DNA of 21,488 nt from an uncultured Prevotella sp. (GTDB taxonomy: Bacteria > Bacteroidota > Bacteroidia > Bacteroidales > Bacteroidaceae). The DNA lies in NCBI GenBank assembly GCA_937889855.1, contig CALBYK010000300.1, forward strand, positions 1 through 21,488, read 5' to 3'. Within the stretch, counting starts at the first letter, position 1. Every line of letters begins with the position of its first letter. The position numbers were made by a program, and so were the translations under genes. Under the pieces are notes generated by a model. The model was given only the letters and a program-made list of their open reading frames with translations, was not told where the DNA came from and searched no databases. Below are positions 6,604-15,044 of the stretch, piece by piece.

Positions 6604-7239
6604 ATGGCAAACAAGAAAGTGACTATAATAGGCATCGCCGGCGGAACAGGCTCAGGCAAGACAACCGTAGTGAGAAAAATAGTGGAGGCGCTGCCACCGC
6701 ATCATGTGGCAGTAGTGCCGCTCGACTCCTACTACAACGACACTACCGGCATGACCGACGAGGAACGCCACGCCATCAACTTCGACCACCCGGACGCCTT
6801 CGACTGGAAACTGCTCATCAAGCATATTAACGACCTGCGTGAGGGACGCGCCATAGAGCAGCCCACCTATTCGTATCTCATCTGCAACCGCCTGCCCGAG
6901 ACCGTGCACGTCGAGCCGAAGCCGGTAATCATCGTCGAGGGCATCATGACGCTCATCAACAAGAAGCTGCGCGACATGATGGACCTGCGCATATTCGTAG
7001 ACTGCGACTCCGACGAGCGCCTCATCCGCAACATACAGCGCGACATCGTAGAGCGCGGACGCGACGTCCAGATGGTAGTGGACCGCTACCTGAAGGTATT
7101 GAAACCCATGCACGAGCAGTTTATCGAACCAACAAAGCGCTATGCACATATCATCATTCCAAAGGGCGGCGACAACGTGAAAGGCATCGGCATGGTGTGC
7201 AAGTACATAGAGAGCCTTGTGGACGGCAAGGAGGAATAG
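6604..7239 (+). CDS. udk: Uridine kinase
   Basis: A 211-residue cytosolic P-loop kinase that phosphorylates uridine (and cytidine) to the monophosphate in pyrimidine salvage. The Walker A motif GGTGSGKTT is at 13-21, PLDSYY at 39-44 carries the catalytic Asp41, NFDHPDAFD at 59-67 and PTYSY at 87-91 form the nucleoside pocket, and RDIVERGRD at 146-154 is the lid Arg region. Length and all motifs are normal for Udk. It has its own promoter and precedes the polysaccharide cluster by 70 nt with no visible terminator, so read-through into the Wzz-like gene is possible. UTP supply feeds UDP-sugars, but a functional link to the cluster is inference. Confidence 0.97.
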   Translation: MANKKVTIIGIAGGTGSGKTTVVRKIVEALPPHHVAVVPLDSYYNDTTGMTDEERHAINFDHPDAFDWKLLIKHINDLREGRAIEQPTYSYLICNRLPETVHVEPKPVIIVEGIMTLINKKLRDMMDLRIFVDCDSDERLIRNIQRDIVERGRDVQMVVDRYLKVLKPMHEQFIEPTKRYAHIIIPKGGDNVKGIGMVCKYIESLVDGKEE

Positions 7240-7309
7240 CTCCATGTAGAACAACCTTACAGACCCATCCACATTGACACACTAAAAGGGAAATAAGAAT
7301 ATTGAATAA

Positions 7310-8344
7310 ATGGATAATAATACTAAAGTAATAGACCTAAGATTGATTATAAAGAGAGTGGCTGAAAACAAGAAACTCTTTTTGGTCATAATCCCACTCG
7401 CCATTCTGTGTTCAAGTCTATACATCTTCACGGTGCCAAGGTATTACACGACGGACACAAAGCTGGCACCCGAGAGCGAGAACTCAATGGAGACAAGCAC
7501 ATTGGGGTCGCTGGCATCAGCGGTTGGCTTTGACATGTCACAAATGAACTCGCACGACGCCATAACACCGCTGCTCTATCCCGACTTGATGAAGGACAAC
7601 AAGTTTGTATTCAAGTTTCTGCCTATTGCAGTTGCCACAAAAGACGGCAAGATAAGGACCAACTACTACGAATACTTGAGCAAGTATTCGGGAAAATCTC
7701 CAATTGACAAGATTTTTGGTTCAAAGCCAAAGGACGTGCGCAGCCTTGACCTTCCCGACAGCAAGACCAACCCTTACATACTGAATGCCGACCAGGACCA
7801 CATCGTGAAGCAGATACGCGACGACATAAAGTTTGCCGTTGACACAAAGAGCGGCGTGATAACAATCACAGTCACCGCGCAGGACCCGCTTATCTGCAAG
7901 ACGCTTGCCGACTCTGTGCGCAACATCCTGCAGCAATACATCACAGCCTACCGCACAAACAAAGCGCGTGCCGACGTGGCTTATTACCGCTCATTGGCTT
8001 CAAAGGCCAAGCAAAACTACGAGCGGGCACGCCAGCTTTACGGCAGCTATTCTGACGCCAACCTGGATGTGGTTCTCGAGAGTTTCCGCTCCAAGCAAGA
8101 AGACCTTGAGAACGACATGCAACTCAAGTTCAACACTTATAGCCAGCTTAGCCAGCAACTGCAGGCAGCAATCGGAAAGGTACAGGAAAAGACACCGGCT
8201 TTCACAACTCTCAAGGGAGCGTCTGTGCCGATACGCCCCGCCGGACCTAAGCGTGTTATTTTTGTATTGCTGATAACAGTTGTTGTGTTTATGGGGGGTG
8301 TTGTGTGGACATTGCGCCGTGACATACCAAAGTTGTTTGTATGA
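7310..8344 (+). CDS. Wzz-family polysaccharide chain-length determinant
   Basis: A 344-residue inner-membrane protein with the two-membrane-segment layout of Wzz/PCP proteins: a short cytoplasmic start, TM1 ~23-41 (LFLVIIPLAILCSSLYIF), a large periplasmic domain with a probable coiled coil ~225-290, a Pro-rich stretch PIRPAGPKR at 307-315, and TM2 ~316-334. There is no C-terminal Wzc-type kinase domain, so it is a PCP without its own kinase. It would set the modal length made by the Wzy-like polymerase three genes downstream. It opens a run of seven tightly packed polysaccharide genes. No consensus promoter is visible in the 70 nt before it, so transcription may come partly from udk. Confidence 0.9.
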   Translation: MDNNTKVIDLRLIIKRVAENKKLFLVIIPLAILCSSLYIFTVPRYYTTDTKLAPESENSMETSTLGSLASAVGFDMSQMNSHDAITPLLYPDLMKDNKFVFKFLPIAVATKDGKIRTNYYEYLSKYSGKSPIDKIFGSKPKDVRSLDLPDSKTNPYILNADQDHIVKQIRDDIKFAVDTKSGVITITVTAQDPLICKTLADSVRNILQQYITAYRTNKARADVAYYRSLASKAKQNYERARQLYGSYSDANLDVVLESFRSKQEDLENDMQLKFNTYSQLSQQLQAAIGKVQEKTPAFTTLKGASVPIRPAGPKRVIFVLLITVVVFMGGVVWTLRRDIPKLFV

Positions 8345-8357
8345 TTGGCATGGGACA

Positions 8358-9263
8358 ATGGAAAAGAATGTGAGTTTTCTGACACATGTGGGCATTGTTG
8401 TCAAGAAGCTGACCGGCATTGACGACATATCTAAACTGCGCAAAGACATCAAGAAGCGGGTCGGCAAGATTATATACCACAAAAAGTACAATACCGCCGA
8501 CATAATAGAACTGATGCGGAATATGGGAATGCGGAAGGGATCGGTAGTGTGCGTACACGCAGCCATGAAGGAGTTCTATAATTATAAAGGTGACGCCAAC
8601 GAGCTAATCAGTGCCATAATGGATGCCATAACTCCTGAAGGGACACTCCTGATGCCCGCCTTTCCTGACCGCGAGAGGATGTTTGACAGCTCGTTCGTGT
8701 TCGACGTGCGCCACACGCCAACCGCTGCTGGATACCTTGCAGAGACTTTCCGACGCCGCGAGGGAGTGGTAAGAAGCATAAATATCCAACACTCCGTATG
8801 CGCATGGGGCAAGTATGCCGAATGGCTTGTCAAGGACCACCACCATGGCTTGAACTGCTGGGACGAGCAGTCGCCATGGTACAGGATGACACAGCTGGGA
8901 GCTTTGGTGTTCGACCTGGGTCTGTCGGCGAGCTACATCGGCACATTCGACCATTGTGTAGAGGGGCTTCTGTACAAGGAACATCCATACTGGAACCAGT
9001 TCTTCAATATTGAGCACACCTTCCGATATATAGACGCGGACGGCAACGAGGGCACATACACGTGCCGGGCCGGGCGTCTTGACCAACGCACACACGAGAA
9101 GGTCCTTATATCACAAATGGGAACGCACCACCGCAGCCAGCGTCTGTCAAATCTGCTTGTGCAGGAATACGACTCTGCCGAATGTCTTGACAAGATGCTT
9201 GAACTCGGTAGGCGCGGCATAACGATGTATTATGTTCCCTCACCTAAAAAATTTAAGTTTTGA
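8358..9263 (+). CDS. AAC(3)-family acyltransferase of the polysaccharide cluster
   Basis: A 301-residue protein resembling the aminoglycoside N(3)-acetyltransferase fold. VVCVHAAMKEF (63-73), ITPEGTLLMPAFP (91-103), RSINIQHSVCAWGKYAEW (139-156) and LGLSASYIGTFDHCVE (187-202) match the AAC(3) blocks. Members in glycan loci are thought to acylate amino sugars rather than confer drug resistance. In many AAC(3) enzymes the third block reads RSxHPxHSxxAxG; here the first His is Asn142 while His145 is kept. An extra N-terminal ~50 residues precedes the core. The ATG at 8358 is preferred, 13 nt after the Wzz-like stop, because the longer frame from 8280 would overlap that gene by 65 nt. The stop overlaps the next gene's TTG start. 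Confidence 0.85.
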   Translation: MEKNVSFLTHVGIVVKKLTGIDDISKLRKDIKKRVGKIIYHKKYNTADIIELMRNMGMRKGSVVCVHAAMKEFYNYKGDANELISAIMDAITPEGTLLMPAFPDRERMFDSSFVFDVRHTPTAAGYLAETFRRREGVVRSINIQHSVCAWGKYAEWLVKDHHHGLNCWDEQSPWYRMTQLGALVFDLGLSASYIGTFDHCVEGLLYKEHPYWNQFFNIEHTFRYIDADGNEGTYTCRAGRLDQRTHEKVLISQMGTHHRSQRLSNLLVQEYDSAECLDKMLELGRRGITMYYVPSPKKFKF

Positions 9264-10600
9264 AGAGGTTCTTAGAAAGAATATCAAGCCAGTCACTTAT
9301 AAGGAATACTGCCAAGCTTTCGGCAAGTAATATTCTGATGTATGTGTTGCCAATAGTGGTGACACCAATACTTTCGCGCCTTTACTCACCCTACTCCTTT
9401 GGCGAATGGGGAGTGTTCTCGTCGGTTGTCTCGATAGTGACAATTGTGATGTTTCTCAGCCTTGAGAACACCATTGTCAAGGCTGAGGAGACCGAGCTTG
9501 GCAACATCCTCGCGCTCTGCTGTGTGGTGGGCATGACTGTAGTTGGTGTATTCTTTGCCTCTGTGTGCCTGCTGGCTCCACTTATGCAAGGCGGCTCGTT
9601 TCTCTTTGACATCCGCTGGGTGCTTCTCTTTTACCTCATCGCCTATTCGTTCTACATAGTGGCCTATAATATAGGCAACAGATATGGACGCTATTCGTCG
9701 CTTGCCACGTCAAACGTAATACAAGGGGCTACACAGGGAACAATGCGCATATTGTTTGGAGTGATGCCGTTGGTTGCCGTCAATGGGCTTGTACTCGGCA
9801 CAACATTCGCACAGACTGCCACAGCAGCCTTCCTTGTCTTCGCTGTATGGAGCATGTGCAGAAGCAATGCATGGGCAAAGATATCTGTAGAAGGCATGCG
9901 CGGAGCACTTTCAAAATACCGCAAGTTCCCCCTGTATGACGCACCGTCCAATCTGCTCGCTTTCTCCACATTGAATCTGCCGACCATAATCCTCGCCGGA
10001 ACATACAGCAAGGCAAGCATAGGCTGCTTCTCCATAGTGTTGCAGTTATTGTTGATGCCTATGTCGCTTGTAGGGTCGGCAATGGGCAAGGTCTACTATC
10101 AGGAGTTGTGCCAGGCCGGCAGCGACAGCGAGAAGGCGCAATCCGTGTCCGCGTCCATCATTAGTGTGCTGCTGTTTGTCTCTGTGCTTCCGCTACTCGC
10201 CATATGTTGTGGCGGCGACCGGCTTGTGGTCATGTTCCTTGGCAAAGACTGGACCGACGCAGGTGTGGTGGCATTGCTTTTAGCCCTGTGGTCGTTTCCT
10301 GTCATACTCACCCAGCCCGTGTTGCCACTTTTCAGAGTGTGCAACAAGCAAGACGTGCTCTTGATATACGACTTGGCTTATTTCGCTGGCGGCATAGGAT
10401 GCATATTCGCGTGTTGCCGCCTCGGCTTGCCAATGCACACGGCATTGTTGTCCTACTCGGTTGTGTGCGCAGCGGTGAAGTTTGCCCTGTTCCACAAGAT
10501 AGCAAGGCTGACCCACTTCAGCATGAGAGACCACAAGCTGGCTATTGCAGTATGGACATTGGCATTGTGTTTGTTTTTCATTAGGCTTCTCTTTATATGA
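9260..10600 (+). CDS. wzx: Wzx-type oligosaccharide flippase (TTG start)
   Basis: A 446-residue polytopic membrane protein with about 12-14 hydrophobic segments in the MOP/polysaccharide-transport superfamily layout. The N-terminus has the family look: SLIRNTAKLSASNILMYVLPIVV then PILSRLYSPYSFGEWGVFSSV. It would flip the undecaprenyl-linked repeat unit across the inner membrane. The start is TTG at 9260, overlapping the previous stop as TTGA. The only other in-frame ATG (codon 27) would cut into the first membrane segment, and an in-frame TAA sits at 9254-9256. The stop overlaps the next start as ATGA (10597-10600). Confidence 0.92.
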   Translation: MKRFLERISSQSLIRNTAKLSASNILMYVLPIVVTPILSRLYSPYSFGEWGVFSSVVSIVTIVMFLSLENTIVKAEETELGNILALCCVVGMTVVGVFFASVCLLAPLMQGGSFLFDIRWVLLFYLIAYSFYIVAYNIGNRYGRYSSLATSNVIQGATQGTMRILFGVMPLVAVNGLVLGTTFAQTATAAFLVFAVWSMCRSNAWAKISVEGMRGALSKYRKFPLYDAPSNLLAFSTLNLPTIILAGTYSKASIGCFSIVLQLLLMPMSLVGSAMGKVYYQELCQAGSDSEKAQSVSASIISVLLFVSVLPLLAICCGGDRLVVMFLGKDWTDAGVVALLLALWSFPVILTQPVLPLFRVCNKQDVLLIYDLAYFAGGIGCIFACCRLGLPMHTALLSYSVVCAAVKFALFHKIARLTHFSMRDHKLAIAVWTLALCLFFIRLLFI

Positions 10601-11916
10601 AAAAGATTCTCTCTTATATATTATATGCCGACAACCTTGTCGGCAAGCTTGTGCTGGCATGGATTTACGTGTTGGCATATGATTTCATGTACGAGAACTT
10701 CGTGTTTAAGTTGTTCCATTACATGGGCAATGTCGACTACGAGGAGATGACGCTTGAGAACCGCATATTGTGGGTGATATTGTCTGTGCTTCCGTTCGCC
10801 GAATACAAGGGACTAAACAAGATGTCGTCGTTTTTCTCACTGTTCCTTTACCTGTTTGTCTACATACCGTTTGTGCATGCCGTCTTTGTTTCCTACAACA
10901 TAGGAGCATGGACAACCTACTCTTACAGTCTGGCCTTGCTTGTCATAATGATACTCTATTTCAAGATAGGCAACGACTGGCGCGTCATTAATAACATCAT
11001 GGTAAAGCCACAGATATCGCTGCGCACTGTAGAGGTGGTGACACTCGTGCTCACAGTAGTGTTTGTCGCGGCAGGCCACAGTTCAATGCACTTTGTCAAT
11101 ATATTCACGCAGAGCACCGAGATGTACGACTTCCGCGCACAGAACGCCGAGTCGGACACGCTGGGTGCCGTTGCCTATATACAAGGATGGCTGTTCGGGG
11201 CATTCTACCCTTTCCTGCTCGTCAACTATCTGCATGCCAAGAGGTGGAAGCTTGTGACACTTCCGCTTGCCGGCTACTTCCTGCTCTTTGCCGTTGACAT
11301 GCAGAAGATGACATTCCTTATGCCGTTCGCGCTGATATTCATGTATTATGTAATATCGTCCAACGAGGAGAAGGTCAGCCATTACCTGCACTCGTTCATA
11401 ATGGTGTGCATATTGATTTTCTCGTCTTTCCTGTATGTGTTCCAGGACAACGAGCTCGTGTTTGCCGTCGCGGCCATCGTGCTTTTGCGCACGGTATGTG
11501 TGGCAGGTTGGCTCACACAGTTTTACGTGCATTTCTTCAACGAAAACCCCTATACATACTATTCACACATTAACATAGTGAATTTCATCACCGACTCCTA
11601 TCCCTATTCAGAGCCACTCGGCAGGGCAGTGGCGTATGGCGGACAAAACGCCAATGCCAATTTCTTCCTCACCGACGGAGTGGCAGCTTGCGGGCTTGCG
11701 GGAATTCTTTTTATAGGACTTGTGTTTGGAGTCATACTCATAGTGATAAACTCAATATCGGCCCGCTACAAGAAAGCCGAGCTGTTCATCCTGTTCATGC
11801 CTACAATGGCGTTCTTCCTTAACACATCGATTTTCACCACGATGCTGTCCAACGGACTCCTTATACTAATGGTGCTTGTAGCATGTGCGAGATGCGACAT
11901 CGCCAAGAATGAATAA
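10597..11916 (+). CDS. wzy: Polytopic membrane protein, probable Wzy-type repeat-unit polymerase
   Basis: A 439-residue integral membrane protein with roughly ten or more hydrophobic segments and a larger hydrophilic loop around residues ~305-355 (HFFNENPYTYYSHIN and SYPYSEPLGRAVAYGG). Large loops of this sort are typical of O-antigen/capsule polymerases, and the loop's SEPLGRAVAYGGQNANANF block resembles EpsG/O-antigen polymerase-like sequences. Wzy proteins share little sequence, so the call rests on topology, size and position directly after wzx and downstream of a Wzz-like gene. It would join lipid-linked repeat units in the periplasm. ATGA overlap with wzx implies translational coupling; the next gene follows after 11 nt. 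Confidence 0.8.
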   Translation: MKKILSYILYADNLVGKLVLAWIYVLAYDFMYENFVFKLFHYMGNVDYEEMTLENRILWVILSVLPFAEYKGLNKMSSFFSLFLYLFVYIPFVHAVFVSYNIGAWTTYSYSLALLVIMILYFKIGNDWRVINNIMVKPQISLRTVEVVTLVLTVVFVAAGHSSMHFVNIFTQSTEMYDFRAQNAESDTLGAVAYIQGWLFGAFYPFLLVNYLHAKRWKLVTLPLAGYFLLFAVDMQKMTFLMPFALIFMYYVISSNEEKVSHYLHSFIMVCILIFSSFLYVFQDNELVFAVAAIVLLRTVCVAGWLTQFYVHFFNENPYTYYSHINIVNFITDSYPYSEPLGRAVAYGGQNANANFFLTDGVAACGLAGILFIGLVFGVILIVINSISARYKKAELFILFMPTMAFFLNTSIFTTMLSNGLLILMVLVACARCDIAKNE

Positions 11917-11927
11917 AATAAAGACTT

Positions 11928-13043
11928 ATGGAAAATAGCAAAAGAACATGTATAGTCACCAATATCGGTCCACACTACCGCTATCCGATATTCTCCGCCA
12001 TAGCCAGGCGTTTCCATAGCGACTTCTACTTTGGCGACCGTATGTACCTGCCAATCAAGACATTCGACTATGATAGTCTGGAAGGTTATCGCGGTACGTT
12101 ACGCAATCATTTCATTGGTCCTTTCTACTGGCAGTCGGGAGCCTTGCGGCTTGCATTCAAACCTTATGACATCTACTTCTTTGACGGCGAGCCGTTCAAT
12201 CTCTCGTCATGGCTCATGCTGCTTGTGTGTCGGGCCATGGGAAAGCGCTGCATTGCCTGGACTCACGGATGGTACGGAAGAGAGAGTGGGCTTAAGCGCG
12301 TGGTCAAGAAGCTATATTTCTCGCTGTACACTGAACTTATGGTGTACAACGAATACTCAATCCACCTTATGGAGAAGGAGGGCATAAAAGCGGGCAAGAT
12401 GTTCTGCATAGCCAATGCGCTTGACTCCGACAAAGACCTGCAGATAAGGGTAAGGCTTAGACCCACATCGATATATAAAGACCATTTCGGCAACAATTAT
12501 CCCACAATAATATATTGTGGACGCATTCAGAAGTGGAAGAGGCTTGACCTCATACTCTCGTGTGTGGCAAGGCTCAAGGCCAAGGGAACGATGGTCAATG
12601 TGGTGTTTCTCGGCAAGGATGTGGACAATGTGGGGCTTGACCGCATTGCCGCACAGAAAGGCATCGAAAGCCAGGTATGGCTATTCGGTCCATGCTATGA
12701 CGAAGCTGTGATAGGCGAGATGTTCTATAATGCCAGCCTGTGCCTCTCTCCTGGCAACGTAGGGCTCACGGCCATACACGCGCTGTCGTTTGGATGTCCG
12801 GTAGTTACGCATGGCGACTTCAAGAACCAGAACCCGGAGTTTGACGCCATAAAGCCAGGAGTCACCGGCGATTTTTTCAAGGCAGGCAACCTTGGTGACA
12901 TGACCGAAAAGGTGCTCAACTGGATAAACAAGGACAGCGATGCCAGGGAGCGCACACGTGCCGAGGCATTCAAAGAGATAGACACAAAGTGGAACATTCA
13001 CTATCAAATAAAAATAATAGAAAAGGTTATAAATGAAAGATAA
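11928..13043 (+). CDS. Glycosyltransferase, GT4 (GT-B fold)
   Basis: A 371-residue soluble or membrane-peripheral enzyme. The C-terminal nucleotide-sugar half shows IIYCGRIQKWKRLD at 194-207 and LSPGNVGLTAIHALSFGCPVV at 273-293, followed by THGDFKNQNPEFDAIKPG. The usual GT4 E-x7-E pair is replaced here by Asn277 and His284. I recall this replacement as typical of a subgroup with an 'SPGNVGLTAIH' signature rather than a sign of decay. It would add one sugar to the lipid-linked repeat unit on the cytoplasmic face. Donor and acceptor cannot be predicted. Its last 11 nt overlap the deacetylase gene. Confidence 0.92.
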   Translation: MENSKRTCIVTNIGPHYRYPIFSAIARRFHSDFYFGDRMYLPIKTFDYDSLEGYRGTLRNHFIGPFYWQSGALRLAFKPYDIYFFDGEPFNLSSWLMLLVCRAMGKRCIAWTHGWYGRESGLKRVVKKLYFSLYTELMVYNEYSIHLMEKEGIKAGKMFCIANALDSDKDLQIRVRLRPTSIYKDHFGNNYPTIIYCGRIQKWKRLDLILSCVARLKAKGTMVNVVFLGKDVDNVGLDRIAAQKGIESQVWLFGPCYDEAVIGEMFYNASLCLSPGNVGLTAIHALSFGCPVVTHGDFKNQNPEFDAIKPGVTGDFFKAGNLGDMTEKVLNWINKDSDARERTRAEAFKEIDTKWNIHYQIKIIEKVINER

Positions 13044-13821
13044 CAGCATATACTTCAAGGCAAGGACATGGCTGCGCTCGCGCGTGCTTGATGTCCTTGG
13101 CGCGTTTGCCACGCCACAGGCTGGCGTGCACATACTCAACGGACACCGCACCACAAGCAGTTCTGACGCCGGCTCGTTCCGAAAGATGCTCAAGGAGCTC
13201 TCGCGCAGTGTGACATTCATACGCATTGAGGATGCCGTGCGCATGGTCGAGAACAAGGAATGTCCTGACAAGCCACTGGTGGCGTTCACGTTCGACGACG
13301 GTTTCATGGACGACTATGACGTGTTCGCCCCCATACTCGAGGAGTTTGGCGTGAACGCGCTCTTCTTCATAAACCCAAACTATGTGGGCGGAGACGAGTC
13401 GTATGTGCGCAACTTCAACGAGAATGTCGTGATGACGCCCGGCAAGCAGCCTATGCGCTGGCCGCACATAAAGGAACTTGCGGCACGGGGCCACATCATC
13501 GGCGCACACACAATGGACCATTATATGATAAACAGCGGCGACCGCGCCACTCTTGAATATCAGATAAACACCTGCAAGGGCATCATTGAACGGCAGCTTG
13601 GAACCCCGTGCGAATACTTCGCCTTTCCTTACGGCAAACTGTCGCAGGCCAACGCGCTGTCCATCACAATAGCATGCGGCACCTACCGGCACGTTTTCTC
13701 ACAGTCGGACTACAAGCATTACTACTCGTTTGACGGGCGTGTCATAAACCGGCGCCACTTCGAACCGTTTTGGCCCATACCACACGTCAGGTATTTCCTT
13801 AGCTGTAAAAAGACCTACTGA
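13033..13821 (+). CDS. NodB-type polysaccharide deacetylase
   Basis: A 262-residue carbohydrate esterase family 4 domain protein. Motif 1 is TFDDG at 86-90 (catalytic Asp88, metal Asp89). Motif 2 is HTMDH at 159-163, giving both metal-binding His residues. Motif 3 is FAFPYGK at 196-202. No signal peptide is evident, so it probably acts in the cytoplasm on the lipid-linked intermediate. It would remove N- or O-acetyl groups from a sugar of the repeat unit. An AAC(3)-like acyltransferase in the same operon suggests the acyl pattern is actively remodelled. Start and stop overlap both neighbours: 11 nt with the preceding GT4 and 1 nt (TGATG) with the next. Confidence 0.93.
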   Translation: MKDNSIYFKARTWLRSRVLDVLGAFATPQAGVHILNGHRTTSSSDAGSFRKMLKELSRSVTFIRIEDAVRMVENKECPDKPLVAFTFDDGFMDDYDVFAPILEEFGVNALFFINPNYVGGDESYVRNFNENVVMTPGKQPMRWPHIKELAARGHIIGAHTMDHYMINSGDRATLEYQINTCKGIIERQLGTPCEYFAFPYGKLSQANALSITIACGTYRHVFSQSDYKHYYSFDGRVINRRHFEPFWPIPHVRYFLSCKKTY

Positions 13822-15044
13822 TGGCACGTAAGTTATTGCAGATAAACATCACCGCCAACTGGGGGTCGCACGGGAAAATAGCCGAAGGCATAGGTAATGT
13901 GGTGATGTCGCACGGATGGGAGAGCCATGTAGCCTATGGCCGCTGGTCAAACCCAAGCAGCTCCCAACTTTATCATATAGGCAGCATGGCAGACGAGCGC
14001 ATACACGGCGTGTGCTCGCGCATTCTCGACAATCAGGGACTGATGTCGCGGCACGCCACACACAAGCTTGTTGAGTATGCCAAGCGTCTCGACCCCGATG
14101 TGATACACCTGCACAACATCCACGGCTATTACCTCAACTATCCCATACTGTTCAGCTACCTTGCCGGCTGCGGCAAGCCGGTGGTGTGGACCATGCACGA
14201 CTGCTGGCCGTATACGGGCCACTGCGCACATTATATGTATGTGGGGTGCGACAAGTGGAAAACGCGCTGCGGAGAGTGTGCCCAAAAGAGAGCCTACCCC
14301 AAAAGCCTTGTCTTCGACCGGTCGGCACGCAACTACGACCTGAAGAAGCGATGCTTCCTGTCTGTAGCCGACATGACACTTGTCCCCGTAAGCCGATGGC
14401 TTGAGGGCGAGGTAAGGCAATCGTTCTTCAAGGACACACGTGTTACACTCATACACAATGGCATAGACACCGATGTTTTCAAGCCCGAGACCCACACCTG
14501 TGGCGTAGCCCGCAAGTACGGCATTCCTGCGGAAGGGCATGTTGTCCTTGGCGTAGCCTCAAATTGGTGGCGCAAGGGATTTGACGACTTCCTGCGCCTC
14601 AATCAGATGCTCGGCAAGGGATACGCCATGGTGCTTGTGGGGTTGTCCGACAAGGACATGAGGTCACTGCCACCGGGAGTCATCGGCATACGCCGCACAC
14701 AGGATGTGACAGAGCTGCGCGCCCTCTATTCGCTTGCCGATGTATTTCTCAATCTCACTTGGGAAGACAATTTCCCCACCACCAACCTCGAGGCTTTGGC
14801 ATGCGGCACCCCTGTAATAACCTACCGCACCGGGGGCAGTCCGGAAGCAGTTGACGCCTCAACGGGGTTTGTCGTCGAGCGCGGCGATCTCGGCACCGTG
14901 TGCCAGTTGGTAAAGGAAGTGTGCGCAATGCCTCCACATGCGTTTTCCGACAACTGCCGGCGGCGTGTCACCGAAAATTTCGACCGCAACATCTGTTACG
15001 AGAAATATTACGAACTATATCAGCGACTGCTCCCGAATCTGTAG
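13821..15044 (+). CDS. Glycosyltransferase, GT4, WcaC-like
   Basis: A 407-residue GT-B enzyme. The N-terminus ITANWGSHGKIAEGIG (10-25) and TMHDCWPYTGHCAHYMYVGC (124-143), followed by CGEC at 150-153, match a well-known subgroup often annotated as colanic-acid-type (WcaC-like) transferases; the spaced Cys residues are part of that signature. IHNGID (211-216), a donor-site Lys in NWWRKGFDD (248-256) and the E315-to-E324 region WEDNFPTTNLEALACGTPV complete a standard GT4 site. It is the last gene of the tight run. Its final 25 nt overlap the 3' end of a convergent lipoprotein gene. Sugar specificity is unknown. Confidence 0.93.
   Translation: MARKLLQINITANWGSHGKIAEGIGNVVMSHGWESHVAYGRWSNPSSSQLYHIGSMADERIHGVCSRILDNQGLMSRHATHKLVEYAKRLDPDVIHLHNIHGYYLNYPILFSYLAGCGKPVVWTMHDCWPYTGHCAHYMYVGCDKWKTRCGECAQKRAYPKSLVFDRSARNYDLKKRCFLSVADMTLVPVSRWLEGEVRQSFFKDTRVTLIHNGIDTDVFKPETHTCGVARKYGIPAEGHVVLGVASNWWRKGFDDFLRLNQMLGKGYAMVLVGLSDKDMRSLPPGVIGIRRTQDVTELRALYSLADVFLNLTWEDNFPTTNLEALACGTPVITYRTGGSPEAVDASTGFVVERGDLGTVCQLVKEVCAMPPHAFSDNCRRRVTENFDRNICYEKYYELYQRLLPNL

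Noticed and set aside
6652..7272. 206-codon ORF antisense to udk
   Set aside because: The sense strand encodes a complete uridine kinase with all motifs. The antisense product (Val/Asp/Ala/Tyr-rich) resembles no protein and follows from codon bias.
8280..8357. Upstream start for the AAC(3)-like gene, adding 26 residues
   Set aside because: It would overlap the Wzz-like gene by 65 nt, and the added residues look random. The ATG at 8358 gives normal 13-nt spacing.
8358..9263. Aminoglycoside-resistance gene
   Set aside because: The AAC(3)-like gene is embedded in a polysaccharide operon and departs from the usual His motif. A sugar-acylating role is more likely.
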